NCBI GenBank assembly: GCA_002716065.1
Contig: PAZE01000006.1
Coordinates: 53,499 to 117,498, forward strand
Reading direction: 5' to 3'
Length of the DNA: 64,000 bases
From: Crocinitomicaceae bacterium
GTDB taxonomy: Bacteria; Bacteroidota; Bacteroidia; Flavobacteriales_D; Parvicellaceae
Positions 24,290 to 31,573 of this stretch are shown one piece after another. A program made the position numbers and the translations under genes. Each line of letters begins with the position of its first letter. The stretch's first letter is position 1. A model generated the notes under the pieces. The model had not been told where the DNA came from. It searched no databases and saw only the letters and a list, made by a program, of their open reading frames with translations.

Positions 24290-25809
24290 TGTTTAGAGTC
24301 TGTTTAAATATCGCTTTGTTATTATTGTTTTTTTCAATTAAAGGGCAGCATTATTTTTATGGCAATACTCAGCGTTTATATTCATTAGAGGCTATTGCAT
24401 ATCAGTCTGGTAACAATGCTCATTCAATAACAAAACCATATAATTTTCATGTTGAAAATAAGTGTTCTTTTTCTGATTCTATTTTTCAATTAGGTGTTTT
24501 TGGATATGGGTCAGACACCAATTCTTCAAGGGCGGTTATTCTTCCTGTTTTTGATATTGATTTTCAACTATCTCCAACAACCAACAACACATATTTGTCT
24601 AGTGGTTTTGGTGTTCAATGTGAGTTAAATTTTCATCCTAAGGTTTCATTTTTTTCACGTTATAGTTATCGTTCTGGGCAAGCTTCTGAATATATTCTAG
24701 CTTCAATTAATAATAGAGGAACTATTCAGGGATTAGGCTTTTTAGAAGATTCAAGTAATCAATTTAAAATTCATGAATTGGATTTGAATTTATCTGCGGC
24801 TTTAAATGATTATTTTTTAGTTTCTATCGGAAGAGGAAAAAATTTTTGGGGTGATGGTCATCGTTCTCTTTTGCTTTCAGACTTTGCTCCGTCTTATCCT
24901 TATTTAAGAATAGAGTCTGAGTTTTGGAAGGTTAAATACATTAATTTGTATTCTGTTCATAGAGACCATTTTTACAGTTCAGATAAACAAAATAAATTCT
25001 CTTCTTCACACTTATTAAGTTGGAATATTATTGACGGTCTTAATTTGTCTGTTTTTGAATCTGTTGTATGGTCTGGTAAAGACTCTCTAAACAGAAGAAA
25101 TTTTGACGTAAATTATCTTAACCCTATCATCTTTTTTAGACCTGTAGAATACAATATAGGTTCAGCAGATAATTCTTTTCTGGGAATGAATCTGAAAGCT
25201 ACTATTTTTAAAAAGCATGTTCTTTACTCCCAACTTATTTTAGATGAATTTTTACTTAAAGAAATAAGAGCTTCACAGGGATGGTGGGCTAATAAATATG
25301 GATTTCAGCTGGGATATAAATGTTTTGATATTTTTAAGCTAAAAGGATTGGGGGTTCAATTGGAGTACAACAGAGTAAGACCTTTTACTTATTCTCACGT
25401 TAGCTCTTTACAAAATTATGGCAACGCCAATCAATCATTAGCTCACCCATTGGAGTCAAATTTCAGTGAGATTTTAACTAGATTACTCTTTCAAAAAGAT
25501 AATTTTTCATGCCAATTGACCTATGCTTATCAACAGCATGGAGGCAACACTTTTGGCAATTACGGAGGAGATATGTTTTCCAGTTATTCTACTAGAATGG
25601 GTGATTACAATCATTCTGTTTTACAGGGAGATTTAATCCAACAACATTACTTAGGTTTAAACTTGTCCTATTTACTTATTGCTAAGTCGAACACTGCTTT
25701 TTTTAGCAGATTGGATTTTAGAAATTATTTAACTCTTCAAAAAGAAAACAATTTACTTTTTTCAATGGGGATAAGGTCTAATATTTGGAACACCTACTTA
25801 GATTATTAA
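24289..25809 (+). CDS. Wzi-like capsule assembly outer membrane protein (copy 2)
   Basis: A 506-residue exported protein with a short signal peptide (LNIALLLLFFSIKGQ) and a beta-barrel pattern, ending SMGIRSNIWNTYLDY. It carries the same signature as copy 1: IGRGKNFWGDGHRSLLLSDF followed by APSYPYL, then a matching AHPLESNFSEIL segment (copy 1: AHPLGSGVSELII). It therefore belongs to the Wzi-like family and is a diverged duplicate. Both copies flank the WecA-like gene and are translationally coupled to it. The roles are probably in export or surface retention of the glycan made by this block; that is inferred. Confidence 0.82.
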   Translation: MFRVCLNIALLLLFFSIKGQHYFYGNTQRLYSLEAIAYQSGNNAHSITKPYNFHVENKCSFSDSIFQLGVFGYGSDTNSSRAVILPVFDIDFQLSPTTNNTYLSSGFGVQCELNFHPKVSFFSRYSYRSGQASEYILASINNRGTIQGLGFLEDSSNQFKIHELDLNLSAALNDYFLVSIGRGKNFWGDGHRSLLLSDFAPSYPYLRIESEFWKVKYINLYSVHRDHFYSSDKQNKFSSSHLLSWNIIDGLNLSVFESVVWSGKDSLNRRNFDVNYLNPIIFFRPVEYNIGSADNSFLGMNLKATIFKKHVLYSQLILDEFLLKEIRASQGWWANKYGFQLGYKCFDIFKLKGLGVQLEYNRVRPFTYSHVSSLQNYGNANQSLAHPLESNFSEILTRLLFQKDNFSCQLTYAYQQHGGNTFGNYGGDMFSSYSTRMGDYNHSVLQGDLIQQHYLGLNLSYLLIAKSNTAFFSRLDFRNYLTLQKENNLLFSMGIRSNIWNTYLDY

Positions 25810-25826
25810 TTATTGTTGAAAAAAAT

Positions 25827-25834
25827 TATTTTTG
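25827..25834 (+). promoter_or_regulatory. Putative -7 box before the oxidase assembly cluster
   Basis: TATTTTTG fits TAnnTTTG and ends 8 bp before the ATG at 25843, so the transcript would start almost at the ATG and have essentially no leader. No -33 TTG at proper distance was seen. The upstream polysaccharide operon ends at 25809, so a new promoter here is reasonable. Confidence 0.38.
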
Positions 25835-25842
25835 CACCGCAT

Positions 25843-26733
25843 ATGCAAAAAGAAGTTAAAGAATCATCTTCAGCTCAATTTTCTGTTAAGCTTAAAGTTA
25901 AAGGTTATGCTGACCTTCTTAAGCTCAGACTTTCTGCATTGGTAGTGGTAAGCGCAATTTTAGGTTATTTTATTGCACCTGGCGAAGCTGATTTAACTGC
26001 TGTTGTTTATCTTTTTCTAGGGGGGTTTCTTGTTACAGGAGCTTCAAACGCATTAAATCAAGTTTGGGAAAGGGATTTAGATAAGTTAATGTCTAGAACT
26101 CAAAATCGACCTATTCCCACTGGAGTTCTTAGCGTTAAAGAAAGCTTATTTTTTGCTGTTTGCTGTTTTTTAATTGGAATTTTCTTGCTTTGGAAAATAA
26201 ATTTTTCATGTGCTGTTTTAGGGGCTTTTGCCTTAGGATCATATGTATTTGTGTATACTCCCTTAAAAACAGTAAGCCCAATTGCTGTACTAGTTGGTGC
26301 TTTTCCAGGAAGTATTCCTCCAATGCTTGGTTATGTTGCAGCATCAGGTACATTTGGTTTGGAGCCAGGTATTTTATTTTTTATTCAGTTTTTTTGGCAA
26401 TTTCCTCATTTTTGGTCCATAGCCTGGAGCCTTGATGAGGATTATAAAAAGGCGGGTTTTAAAATGTTGCCATCAGGATTTAGAGATAAAAAAAGTGCGT
26501 TTCAAATTATGCTCTATACAGCTTTTTTAATTCCTGTTTCTATGCTTCCATGGGTTGTTGAAATTAGTGGTGTTTTTTCTATGTTTCTAGCAATAATTTT
26601 TGGGATATTAATTTTAATTCCTGCTGTAAGATTACATCAAAGTTTAAAAATGAAATACGCTAAACAAGTAATGTTTTATTCTTTTGCCTATTTACCTTTG
26701 TTGTTGTTAATATTTTTTCTTGATAAAGTTTAA
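25843..26733 (+). CDS. ctaB: Protoheme IX farnesyltransferase (heme O synthase)
   Basis: CtaB (CyoE/COX10) adds a farnesyl group to protoheme to make heme O, needed for heme-copper oxidases. The UbiA-family protein (296 residues) has the prenyl-diphosphate motif NALNQVWERDLDKLMSRTQNRP and the family-specific PHFWSIAWSLDEDYKKAGFKM, with about eight or nine membrane helices. I chose ATG 25843 over an upstream TTG at 25813 because the extra ten residues are not typical and a TAnnTTTG box falls between them. It leads a run of oxidase subunit and assembly genes ending near 31343; the next gene is 3 bp away. Confidence 0.95.
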   Translation: MQKEVKESSSAQFSVKLKVKGYADLLKLRLSALVVVSAILGYFIAPGEADLTAVVYLFLGGFLVTGASNALNQVWERDLDKLMSRTQNRPIPTGVLSVKESLFFAVCCFLIGIFLLWKINFSCAVLGAFALGSYVFVYTPLKTVSPIAVLVGAFPGSIPPMLGYVAASGTFGLEPGILFFIQFFWQFPHFWSIAWSLDEDYKKAGFKMLPSGFRDKKSAFQIMLYTAFLIPVSMLPWVVEISGVFSMFLAIIFGILILIPAVRLHQSLKMKYAKQVMFYSFAYLPLLLLIFFLDKV

Positions 26734-26736
26734 TTC

Positions 26737-27996
26737 ATGAGTTTTTCTTCAAATACGAAGCCTAAAAGAACAGATAAAATAAATGTATACTCAAGCCTAG
26801 TATATGTTGGTGTTGTTTCAAGTATTATGTTTTTTGCTGGTTTAAGTAGTGCAGTATTGGTTAGAAAAATGGATAAGTTTTGGGTAAACATCCATCTCCC
26901 CGAATTTTTTATGTACAGCACATTGGTTATTTTAATTAGTAGTCTTACCCTAATTATTTCTTTTCGTGCCGCAAAAAAAGGAAATTTAAAACAGCTTAAA
27001 GGGTATCTTATTCTTTCATTAATCTTGGGGTTTAGTTTTTGTGTATTTCAATATTTTGGCTGGAAACAGTACTACAACAGTGGGAATGCTGTAAAATCTT
27101 TTATTACTTATGTATACGGTCAGTACGGTCAAACATATTATTTGACTAAAGATGGAGATAATATTTCCTACAATGGTAACAACTACGAGATTGATGGTGT
27201 TGAGTTGTCTTCCAAGGAGGTTGAACAAATGCAACGTTTTGCTTATCAAATCTGTGGGGATGATTATGGGTATAAGTCAAAAAAAATTGCGGTTAAAAAT
27301 TACAACAAACCTTTTGCTGTTCATAGATCTACTGATAACAAGCAAGTTCAGTTCAATAATGGTAGTCCTTTTATAGATAATGTTAATTTATCTGAAGTTG
27401 ATAGAGATGAACTTTTCAAGTTCGCTTTTGGAATTTATCAGAACAAACCTTTTTTCATGTTGGAGGGAGAATATGGAAAAGACTTTTCTTTTTCATTAAA
27501 TGGTGAGGATTTATATTACGATAAGAAGAGATTATTTTTCCCTGAAAGAAGACTTAATGATCAGGAAATAAAATCAATTGAAAAGACCGTATTTCAGGGA
27601 GGGCAGGAGTACATTGTTCGAAATGGAGAGGTAACAATAAATGGAGAAACTGTAGATCTTGCAGAGTTTGAAACTTATTTTATGCTAAATAATGGCATTG
27701 AAATTGAGCTTAAAAATGGTGTTTGGACTCAGCTTAGGCAAGAATTAAACTCTACACAGTATGGAGAGTTTTTTCAAACCACTAATGTTTCAAGTAGTTT
27801 TGTTTGGGTTTTAACGGTGGCACATTTTTTACATATTCTTCTAGGATTAACAATCTTGTTGGTAGTTTTTATTAGATCAACAATGAATAAATACAACGAA
27901 AATAATCAGGCTGGTCTAAAAGCAGGAAGTATATTTTGGCATTTTATTGGGCTTTTGTGGGTCTATTTATATGTATTTTTAGAATATATTAACTAA
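26737..27996 (+). CDS. Heme-copper oxidase subunit III with a large inserted domain
   Basis: A 419-residue protein, about twice the usual ~190. Residues 1-106 hold three hydrophobic helices (about 20-42, 57-76 and 88-106) typical of the short subunit III (VRKMDKFWVNI, FQYFGWKQ). Residues ~350-419 hold the last two, with VAHFLHILLGL and IFWHFIGLLWVYLYVFLEYIN, which is the family ending. Between them about 230 hydrophilic residues (~116-345) are inserted, with four NG-centred strand-turn units (near 146, 208, 255 and 302), most followed by acidic helices. The loop after the third helix should face the periplasm. The frame is open throughout and ends correctly, so this is a real insertion. The insert's function is unknown. 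Confidence 0.86.
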   Translation: MSFSSNTKPKRTDKINVYSSLVYVGVVSSIMFFAGLSSAVLVRKMDKFWVNIHLPEFFMYSTLVILISSLTLIISFRAAKKGNLKQLKGYLILSLILGFSFCVFQYFGWKQYYNSGNAVKSFITYVYGQYGQTYYLTKDGDNISYNGNNYEIDGVELSSKEVEQMQRFAYQICGDDYGYKSKKIAVKNYNKPFAVHRSTDNKQVQFNNGSPFIDNVNLSEVDRDELFKFAFGIYQNKPFFMLEGEYGKDFSFSLNGEDLYYDKKRLFFPERRLNDQEIKSIEKTVFQGGQEYIVRNGEVTINGETVDLAEFETYFMLNNGIEIELKNGVWTQLRQELNSTQYGEFFQTTNVSSSFVWVLTVAHFLHILLGLTILLVVFIRSTMNKYNENNQAGLKAGSIFWHFIGLLWVYLYVFLEYIN

Positions 27997-28020
27997 ACTT
28001 GTAGTCGAAAAGTAAGTCAT

Positions 28021-28836
28021 ATGGCACAGCACGCAGAAAATATTACCAAAGAAGAACTTTGGGGGGGGAATGGATCTCCATTTAGAATTTCTTATGGGAA
28101 ACAATGGATGTGGATGTTTTTGGTCTCCGATGCTCTAACTTTTGGATCCTTATTAACTGCCTATGGTTTTGCTCGTCATCAGGCTGATGCTTGGCCAATT
28201 GGGGAGGAAACATTTAATGCTATGCCTTTTTTAGGTAATGGCTATCCTTTGCTTTATGTGGCTTTAATGACTTTTATCCTTATTGTGAGTTCTGTAACAA
28301 TGGTACTTGCTGTTGAAGCAGGTCATCGATTAGATAAAAAGGGAGTAACTAAGTGGCTGCTGTTAACCGTAGTTGGTGGATTGTTTTTTGTTGGTTCTCA
28401 AGCTTGGGAATGGTATCACTTTATTCATGGTACTCACTATGGTAGTGTGTTAACTGCTGATGGTTGGGCTGTTGTAGATTATGTTAATGAAGGTAAAGAC
28501 TTAATTCTAAAGTTTGGTAGAGGTGTCATTGTTGATGGTGCTGCTGCGCAGTCCTTATTCGATGGTGCTACTGCAACAATGCAGGGAGCTAATTTAATTG
28601 AAAATGAATATGCTCCTGAGGTTCCTCAGTATGCAAATTTCTTTTTCTTCATTACAGGGTTTCATGGTTTTCACGTTTTCTCAGGTGTTGTTTTTAACTT
28701 GATTATTTTAATCAACGTTATTCGTGGTGTTTACGATAAAAGAGGACATTTTGAAATGGTTGAAAAAGTAGGGTTATACTGGCACTTTGTAGATTTAGTT
28801 TGGGTATTTGTGTTTACTTTTTTCTACCTTGTATAA
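28021..28836 (+). CDS. Cytochrome c oxidase subunit III (second copy)
   Basis: A 271-residue membrane protein of the COX3 family with about five helices. GKQWMWMFLVSDALTFGSLL starts the core, FFVGSQAWEWYHFI lies mid-way, and FFFFITGFHGFHVFSGVVFN and YWHFVDLVWVFVFTFFYL form the conserved end. Between the third and fourth helices there is a moderate insertion of about 60 residues (near 140-200), a smaller version of that in the upstream paralogue. Subunit III supports proton uptake and stability of the oxidase and has no metal. The gene lies 24 bp after the first copy and 9 bp before the subunit IV gene. An eight-G run at 28063-28070 is in frame. Confidence 0.92.
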   Translation: MAQHAENITKEELWGGNGSPFRISYGKQWMWMFLVSDALTFGSLLTAYGFARHQADAWPIGEETFNAMPFLGNGYPLLYVALMTFILIVSSVTMVLAVEAGHRLDKKGVTKWLLLTVVGGLFFVGSQAWEWYHFIHGTHYGSVLTADGWAVVDYVNEGKDLILKFGRGVIVDGAAAQSLFDGATATMQGANLIENEYAPEVPQYANFFFFITGFHGFHVFSGVVFNLIILINVIRGVYDKRGHFEMVEKVGLYWHFVDLVWVFVFTFFYLV

Positions 28837-28845
28837 TACGTTATT

Positions 28846-29247
28846 ATGGAAAGAGACGATTTAATTCACGACAATTTATACTCTTTATCAGCAAATCATG
28901 ATGAGGAACACGGTAAAGCAATTCGTAAAAAAATATGGCAAGTAACAGCCATTTTGACGGCAATTACTATTGTTGAGGTATGTACAGGTGCATTTATAAA
29001 GCAATATTATGAGGGTGTTGCCAATGAGTTTTGGTGGATAATTAAATGGTCTTTTATTATCCTAACTGTTGTTAAGGCCGCGTATATTGTTCTTGTTTTC
29101 ATGCACTTGGGTGATGAAAGAAAGAACTTTAAATGGGTTATACTAGGGCCATATATTTTATTTATTGCATATTTAATTTTCATTTGTCTTTCTGAAGCCT
29201 CCTATTGGAACGAAGTATTTAATGGTCCGGGCAGTATAACTCCATGA
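28846..29247 (+). CDS. Cytochrome c oxidase subunit IV-type small membrane protein
   Basis: A 133-residue protein with three hydrophobic helices (about 27-48, 61-83 and 95-116). It shows the pattern of the prokaryotic COX4 family: IRKKIWQVTAILTAITIVEV, then KWSFIILTVVKAAYIVLVFMHLGDERKNFKW and a final helix. The VVKAAYIVLVFMHLGDE block is diagnostic. It follows the two subunit III genes by 9 bp, as in caa3- and cbb3-like clusters of Bacteroidota, and its stop overlaps the next gene (ATGA). The likely role is assembly or stability of the quinol or cytochrome c oxidase. Confidence 0.9.
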   Translation: MERDDLIHDNLYSLSANHDEEHGKAIRKKIWQVTAILTAITIVEVCTGAFIKQYYEGVANEFWWIIKWSFIILTVVKAAYIVLVFMHLGDERKNFKWVILGPYILFIAYLIFICLSEASYWNEVFNGPGSITP

Positions 29248-29909
29248 TAAATAATTTAAAATTTCTTATCCCCAAGAAAGGTGCAATAATACTTTCTTCA
29301 ATATTAATTTTTTTTCTTGCGCTTATTTTTTTCTTAACCAAAGGAGATCCTGTATTTCCTCCTTTACCAACGTTTGCTAAAGTTGAAAAAGAAGTTTCTT
29401 TTAAAAATGAAAATGGAAAAATTATTACTAAAAAAGATTTAGAGGGTAAAATACTCTTGGTAAATTATTTATCTACAACCTGTCCTTTAAATTTTCCAAA
29501 AGAATGCCCTATTAGTTTTGGAGTGTTTAAATTTTTCATTTACAATCAGCTAGTAGATAATACGGGGTTTAAAGACGTTAGAGTAGTTTCTGTTTTTTTA
29601 GACTCAACTGATTCAGAAACCTTTTCAAAAAAAATTAAAGAATTTAGAGCATATCATCAGTTAGATTCTGAAAAATGGATCTTTGTTCAAGGAAATGAAA
29701 ACCCATTTTTTGACGTGAATCTATCTCAGGGAAATCCATGGAATAAAAAGGACACTATTTATGGATACGAAAAAGAGGCCTACATTATGACCTTAATGAT
29801 TGATAAAGAATTTAACGTAAGAGGAAAATACATGACTATATTGGCTCCTGAAGTTAGAAGAATTACTAAGGAGATTAGCTTACTTATAAGGGAGGAAAAT
29901 GAAAATTAG
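29244..29909 (+). CDS. Sco-like thioredoxin-fold protein with a CX6C motif
   Basis: A 221-residue membrane-anchored protein (signal-anchor helix about 14-33) with a periplasmic thioredoxin-like domain. It aligns with the Sco family in layout (LEGKILLVNYLSTTCPLNF, VSVFLDSTD, IMTLMIDKEFNVRGKYM). The copper-binding CxxxC has become C-P-L-N-F-P-K-E-C-P, that is, six residues between the cysteines, and no Sco histidine in an LHSE-like context is visible. It is encoded between the COX IV gene and a canonical Sco1 gene and overlaps both. It may deliver copper, reduce disulfides in CuA assembly, or hold Sco1 in a complex; none is shown by the sequence. Confidence 0.75.
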   Translation: MINNLKFLIPKKGAIILSSILIFFLALIFFLTKGDPVFPPLPTFAKVEKEVSFKNENGKIITKKDLEGKILLVNYLSTTCPLNFPKECPISFGVFKFFIYNQLVDNTGFKDVRVVSVFLDSTDSETFSKKIKEFRAYHQLDSEKWIFVQGNENPFFDVNLSQGNPWNKKDTIYGYEKEAYIMTLMIDKEFNVRGKYMTILAPEVRRITKEISLLIREENEN

Positions 29910-30513
29910 CGGCTTATTTTTTCTAATGCTTTTTTGTTTTTCGAGTTGTGTTTCAATTACTGAAAAACCGTTACCTATTTATGGATATAAAGAGTTTGAT
30001 GATCTTCAAGAAAACGACACCTTATATCACACTATACCAAAATGGTCCTTTGTAAATCAATATGGAGAACAGGTTAACTCTTCATTTTACGAAGGAGAAA
30101 TTTACGTTGTTTATTTCTTTTTTAGCCATTGTCCTACTATCTGTCCAGCTATGACCATGAACATGGTTAAGCTACAGCAACAAACCACAGCATTGGATAT
30201 TAAATTTCTGTCTTTTACTGTAGACCCCAAAAAAGATTCTTCTGAAAGGCTGTTCTGGTATCAGGACGCTTTTGGAATTAATGGTGAAAATTGGAATTTG
30301 CTAACTGGAAATCAAAACGCTATATATTCTCTAGGAGTTAATGGTTTTTTAGTTCCTAATCAAGAGGATGCTCTTGCTCCTGGGGGGTTTTTACATTCAG
30401 AAAAAATTATGCTTATTGATTCTAAGGGAAGAATTAGAGGATATTACGATGGAACTGATGAAGATCAAGTAGCAGTTATCTTAAATGATATTTCAAGGTT
30501 AAAACAAGAATAA
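29899..30513 (+). CDS. Sco1/SenC copper chaperone lipoprotein
   Basis: A 204-residue lipoprotein: the leader LFFLMLFCFSSC ends in a lipobox Cys. The mature thioredoxin fold has the Cu-binding pair FFFSHCPTICPAMT (CxxxC) and the third ligand His in GGFLHSEKIMLID. LSFTVDPKKDSSE is also typical. Sco proteins load or reduce the CuA site of oxidase subunit II. It overlaps the preceding Sco-like gene by 11 bp. The presence of a CuA chaperone implies a cytochrome c oxidase with CuA whose subunit II is encoded outside the window. Confidence 0.93.
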   Translation: MKISGLFFLMLFCFSSCVSITEKPLPIYGYKEFDDLQENDTLYHTIPKWSFVNQYGEQVNSSFYEGEIYVVYFFFSHCPTICPAMTMNMVKLQQQTTALDIKFLSFTVDPKKDSSERLFWYQDAFGINGENWNLLTGNQNAIYSLGVNGFLVPNQEDALAPGGFLHSEKIMLIDSKGRIRGYYDGTDEDQVAVILNDISRLKQE

Positions 30514-30555
30514 ACACTTTTTTATTTATTTGTAATAATCAATTAAATTTGAAGT

Positions 30556-31104
30556 ATGAACTTACCAGAACCATCTTTTACTAAGAATGACAAACTAGCC
30601 AATATTCTTATTTGGACTGTTTCTGCTGTTGTTTTTGCGGTAGTAGTTTTATTGCACGAACTCAAATTTGACGTGGATCTTGGTTTTGATGTGCATATAT
30701 TTGCTCAGCTAAACGCTTTTATTAATGGAGTTGTTGCTTTTCTTTTAATTTTAGGATTGTATCTTATAAAAGTAAAAAAATACCTTTTACACAAGAAAGT
30801 AATGAATTTATCCATTCTTCTTTCTTTGTTGTTTTTGCTTTCTTATATCGCTCATCATATTCTCGCAGATAGCACTTCCTATGGAGGTCAAGGGTTGGCC
30901 AAAACAGTATATTATTTCATTTTAATTACCCATATTTTACTTGCTGGGCTTTCTTTGCCATTTATTTTGTTTTCTGCATATAGAGCTTCTATTTCAGAGT
31001 TTTCTGCCCACAAAAAGCTCACTAAATATGTTTATCCAGTATGGTTGTATGTTGCCATTACTGGAGTTGTTGTTTTTCTAATGATTTCACCTTATTACAA
31101 TTGA
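30556..31104 (+). CDS. DUF420 membrane protein
   Basis: A 182-residue protein with about five hydrophobic helices. It matches the DUF420 family (also YozB-like): PEPSFTKNDKLANILIW start, an internal KKYLLHKKVMNLSILLSLLFLLSYIAHHI with paired histidines, THILLAGLSLPFILFSAYRA, and HKKLTKYVYPVWLYVAITGVVVF. DUF420 genes accompany cytochrome oxidase and Sco genes in many Bacteroidota and Bacillota. Conserved histidines on helices suggest heme or copper handling, but no role has been established to my knowledge. Its stop overlaps the TTG start of the next gene. Confidence 0.9.
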   Translation: MNLPEPSFTKNDKLANILIWTVSAVVFAVVVLLHELKFDVDLGFDVHIFAQLNAFINGVVAFLLILGLYLIKVKKYLLHKKVMNLSILLSLLFLLSYIAHHILADSTSYGGQGLAKTVYYFILITHILLAGLSLPFILFSAYRASISEFSAHKKLTKYVYPVWLYVAITGVVVFLMISPYYN

Positions 31105-31343
31105 ATAGGATTATTAAAATAGCGTTTTTTTTAGTCTTTATTTGTACTGAATTTGCAACCTATTCTCAAGGTTGTTCAACTTGTAGAGCCCAAATAATTA
31201 CAAGTAATAAAGACGATCTTTCTGTAGGAAATGGAATTAATATTGGGATTCTTTTTCTTATGGTTGTTCCATACATTATACTTTTCTTTTTGTTTAGGAA
31301 AAAAATAATTTCGGTATATAATCAGCTATTTAGGTCTAAATAA
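31101..31343 (+). CDS. Small CxxC membrane protein of the oxidase cluster
   Basis: An 80-residue protein with an N-terminal signal (IIKIAFFLVFICTEFATYSQ), a short exposed segment bearing GCSTCRAQI, and one C-terminal membrane helix (INIGILFLMVVPYIILFFLF) followed by a basic tail. I chose TTG 31101, which overlaps the DUF420 stop as TTGA. An ATG at 31041 lies well inside DUF420 and would place an unlikely Cys/Trp-rich leader before the signal. The paired cysteines just outside the membrane suggest copper or thiol chemistry in oxidase assembly. Similar small proteins follow DUF420 in Flavobacteriia; the function is unknown. Confidence 0.68.
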   Translation: MNRIIKIAFFLVFICTEFATYSQGCSTCRAQIITSNKDDLSVGNGINIGILFLMVVPYIILFFLFRKKIISVYNQLFRSK

Positions 31344-31360
31344 TTAGACTATAAAATCAA

Positions 31361-31386
31361 TTGAATAGGTTTCTCTGTTATATTTG
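31361..31386 (+). promoter_or_regulatory. Putative promoter of the SAM-riboswitch/metH transcript
   Basis: TATATTTG at 31379-31386 is a perfect TAnnTTTG box, with TTG at 31361-31363 and a 15-bp spacer (shorter than the usual 17-23). It lies just ahead of the riboswitch at 31400, so transcription would begin near 31393, leaving the complete aptamer in the leader. The position relative to a confident RNA element makes this the best promoter call in the window. Confidence 0.55.
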
Positions 31387-31399
31387 TTATAGTTCTTTA

Positions 31400-31507
31400 A
31401 GTTTATCAAGAAAGGTGGAGGGATTAGGCCCATTGAAACCTTAGCAACCCCCTATAAGGGTAGGTGCTAATTCCAGTTACGTAAGTAATAAAGATAAGTG
31501 ATAAAGA
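31400..31507 (+). ncRNA. SAM-I (S-box) riboswitch
   Basis: The leader of metH contains the S-box core in order. A P1 strand (TTTATC, 31402-31407) is followed by AAGAAAGGTGGAGGGA (31409-31423), GGCCC-TTGAAACC, TTAGCAACC with a short P3 hairpin CCCTATAAGGG, AGGTGCTAATTCC, and a closing strand GATAAG (31493-31498). These are the conserved bases that bind S-adenosylmethionine. An intrinsic-type terminator follows at 31526-31560 just before metH. High SAM would then stop transcription of methionine synthase. The aptamer identity is very strong; the termination mode is inferred from the downstream hairpin. Confidence 0.95.
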
Positions 31508-31525
31508 AAAGTTTAAACTAATATT

Positions 31526-31560
31526 ATCTCTATCGATTCTTTTCGTTAGAGATTTTTTTT
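31526..31560 (+). terminator. Riboswitch-controlled terminator upstream of metH
   Basis: ATCTCTA (31526-31532) pairs with TAGAGAT (31547-31553) around a 14-base loop and runs into eight U residues (31553-31560). It ends 13 bp before the metH start codon at 31574 and follows the SAM-I aptamer by about 20 bp, the expected place for an expression platform. Confidence 0.75.
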
Positions 31561-31573
31561 AATACCACTTGAA

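Noticed and set aside
26160-26435. 91-residue plus-strand frame within ctaB
   Set aside because: Out-of-frame shadow of a well-identified heme O synthase, with Cys/Phe-rich composition.
31344-31573. Small coding gene before metH
   Set aside because: The stretch is fully accounted for by promoter, SAM-I aptamer and terminator.
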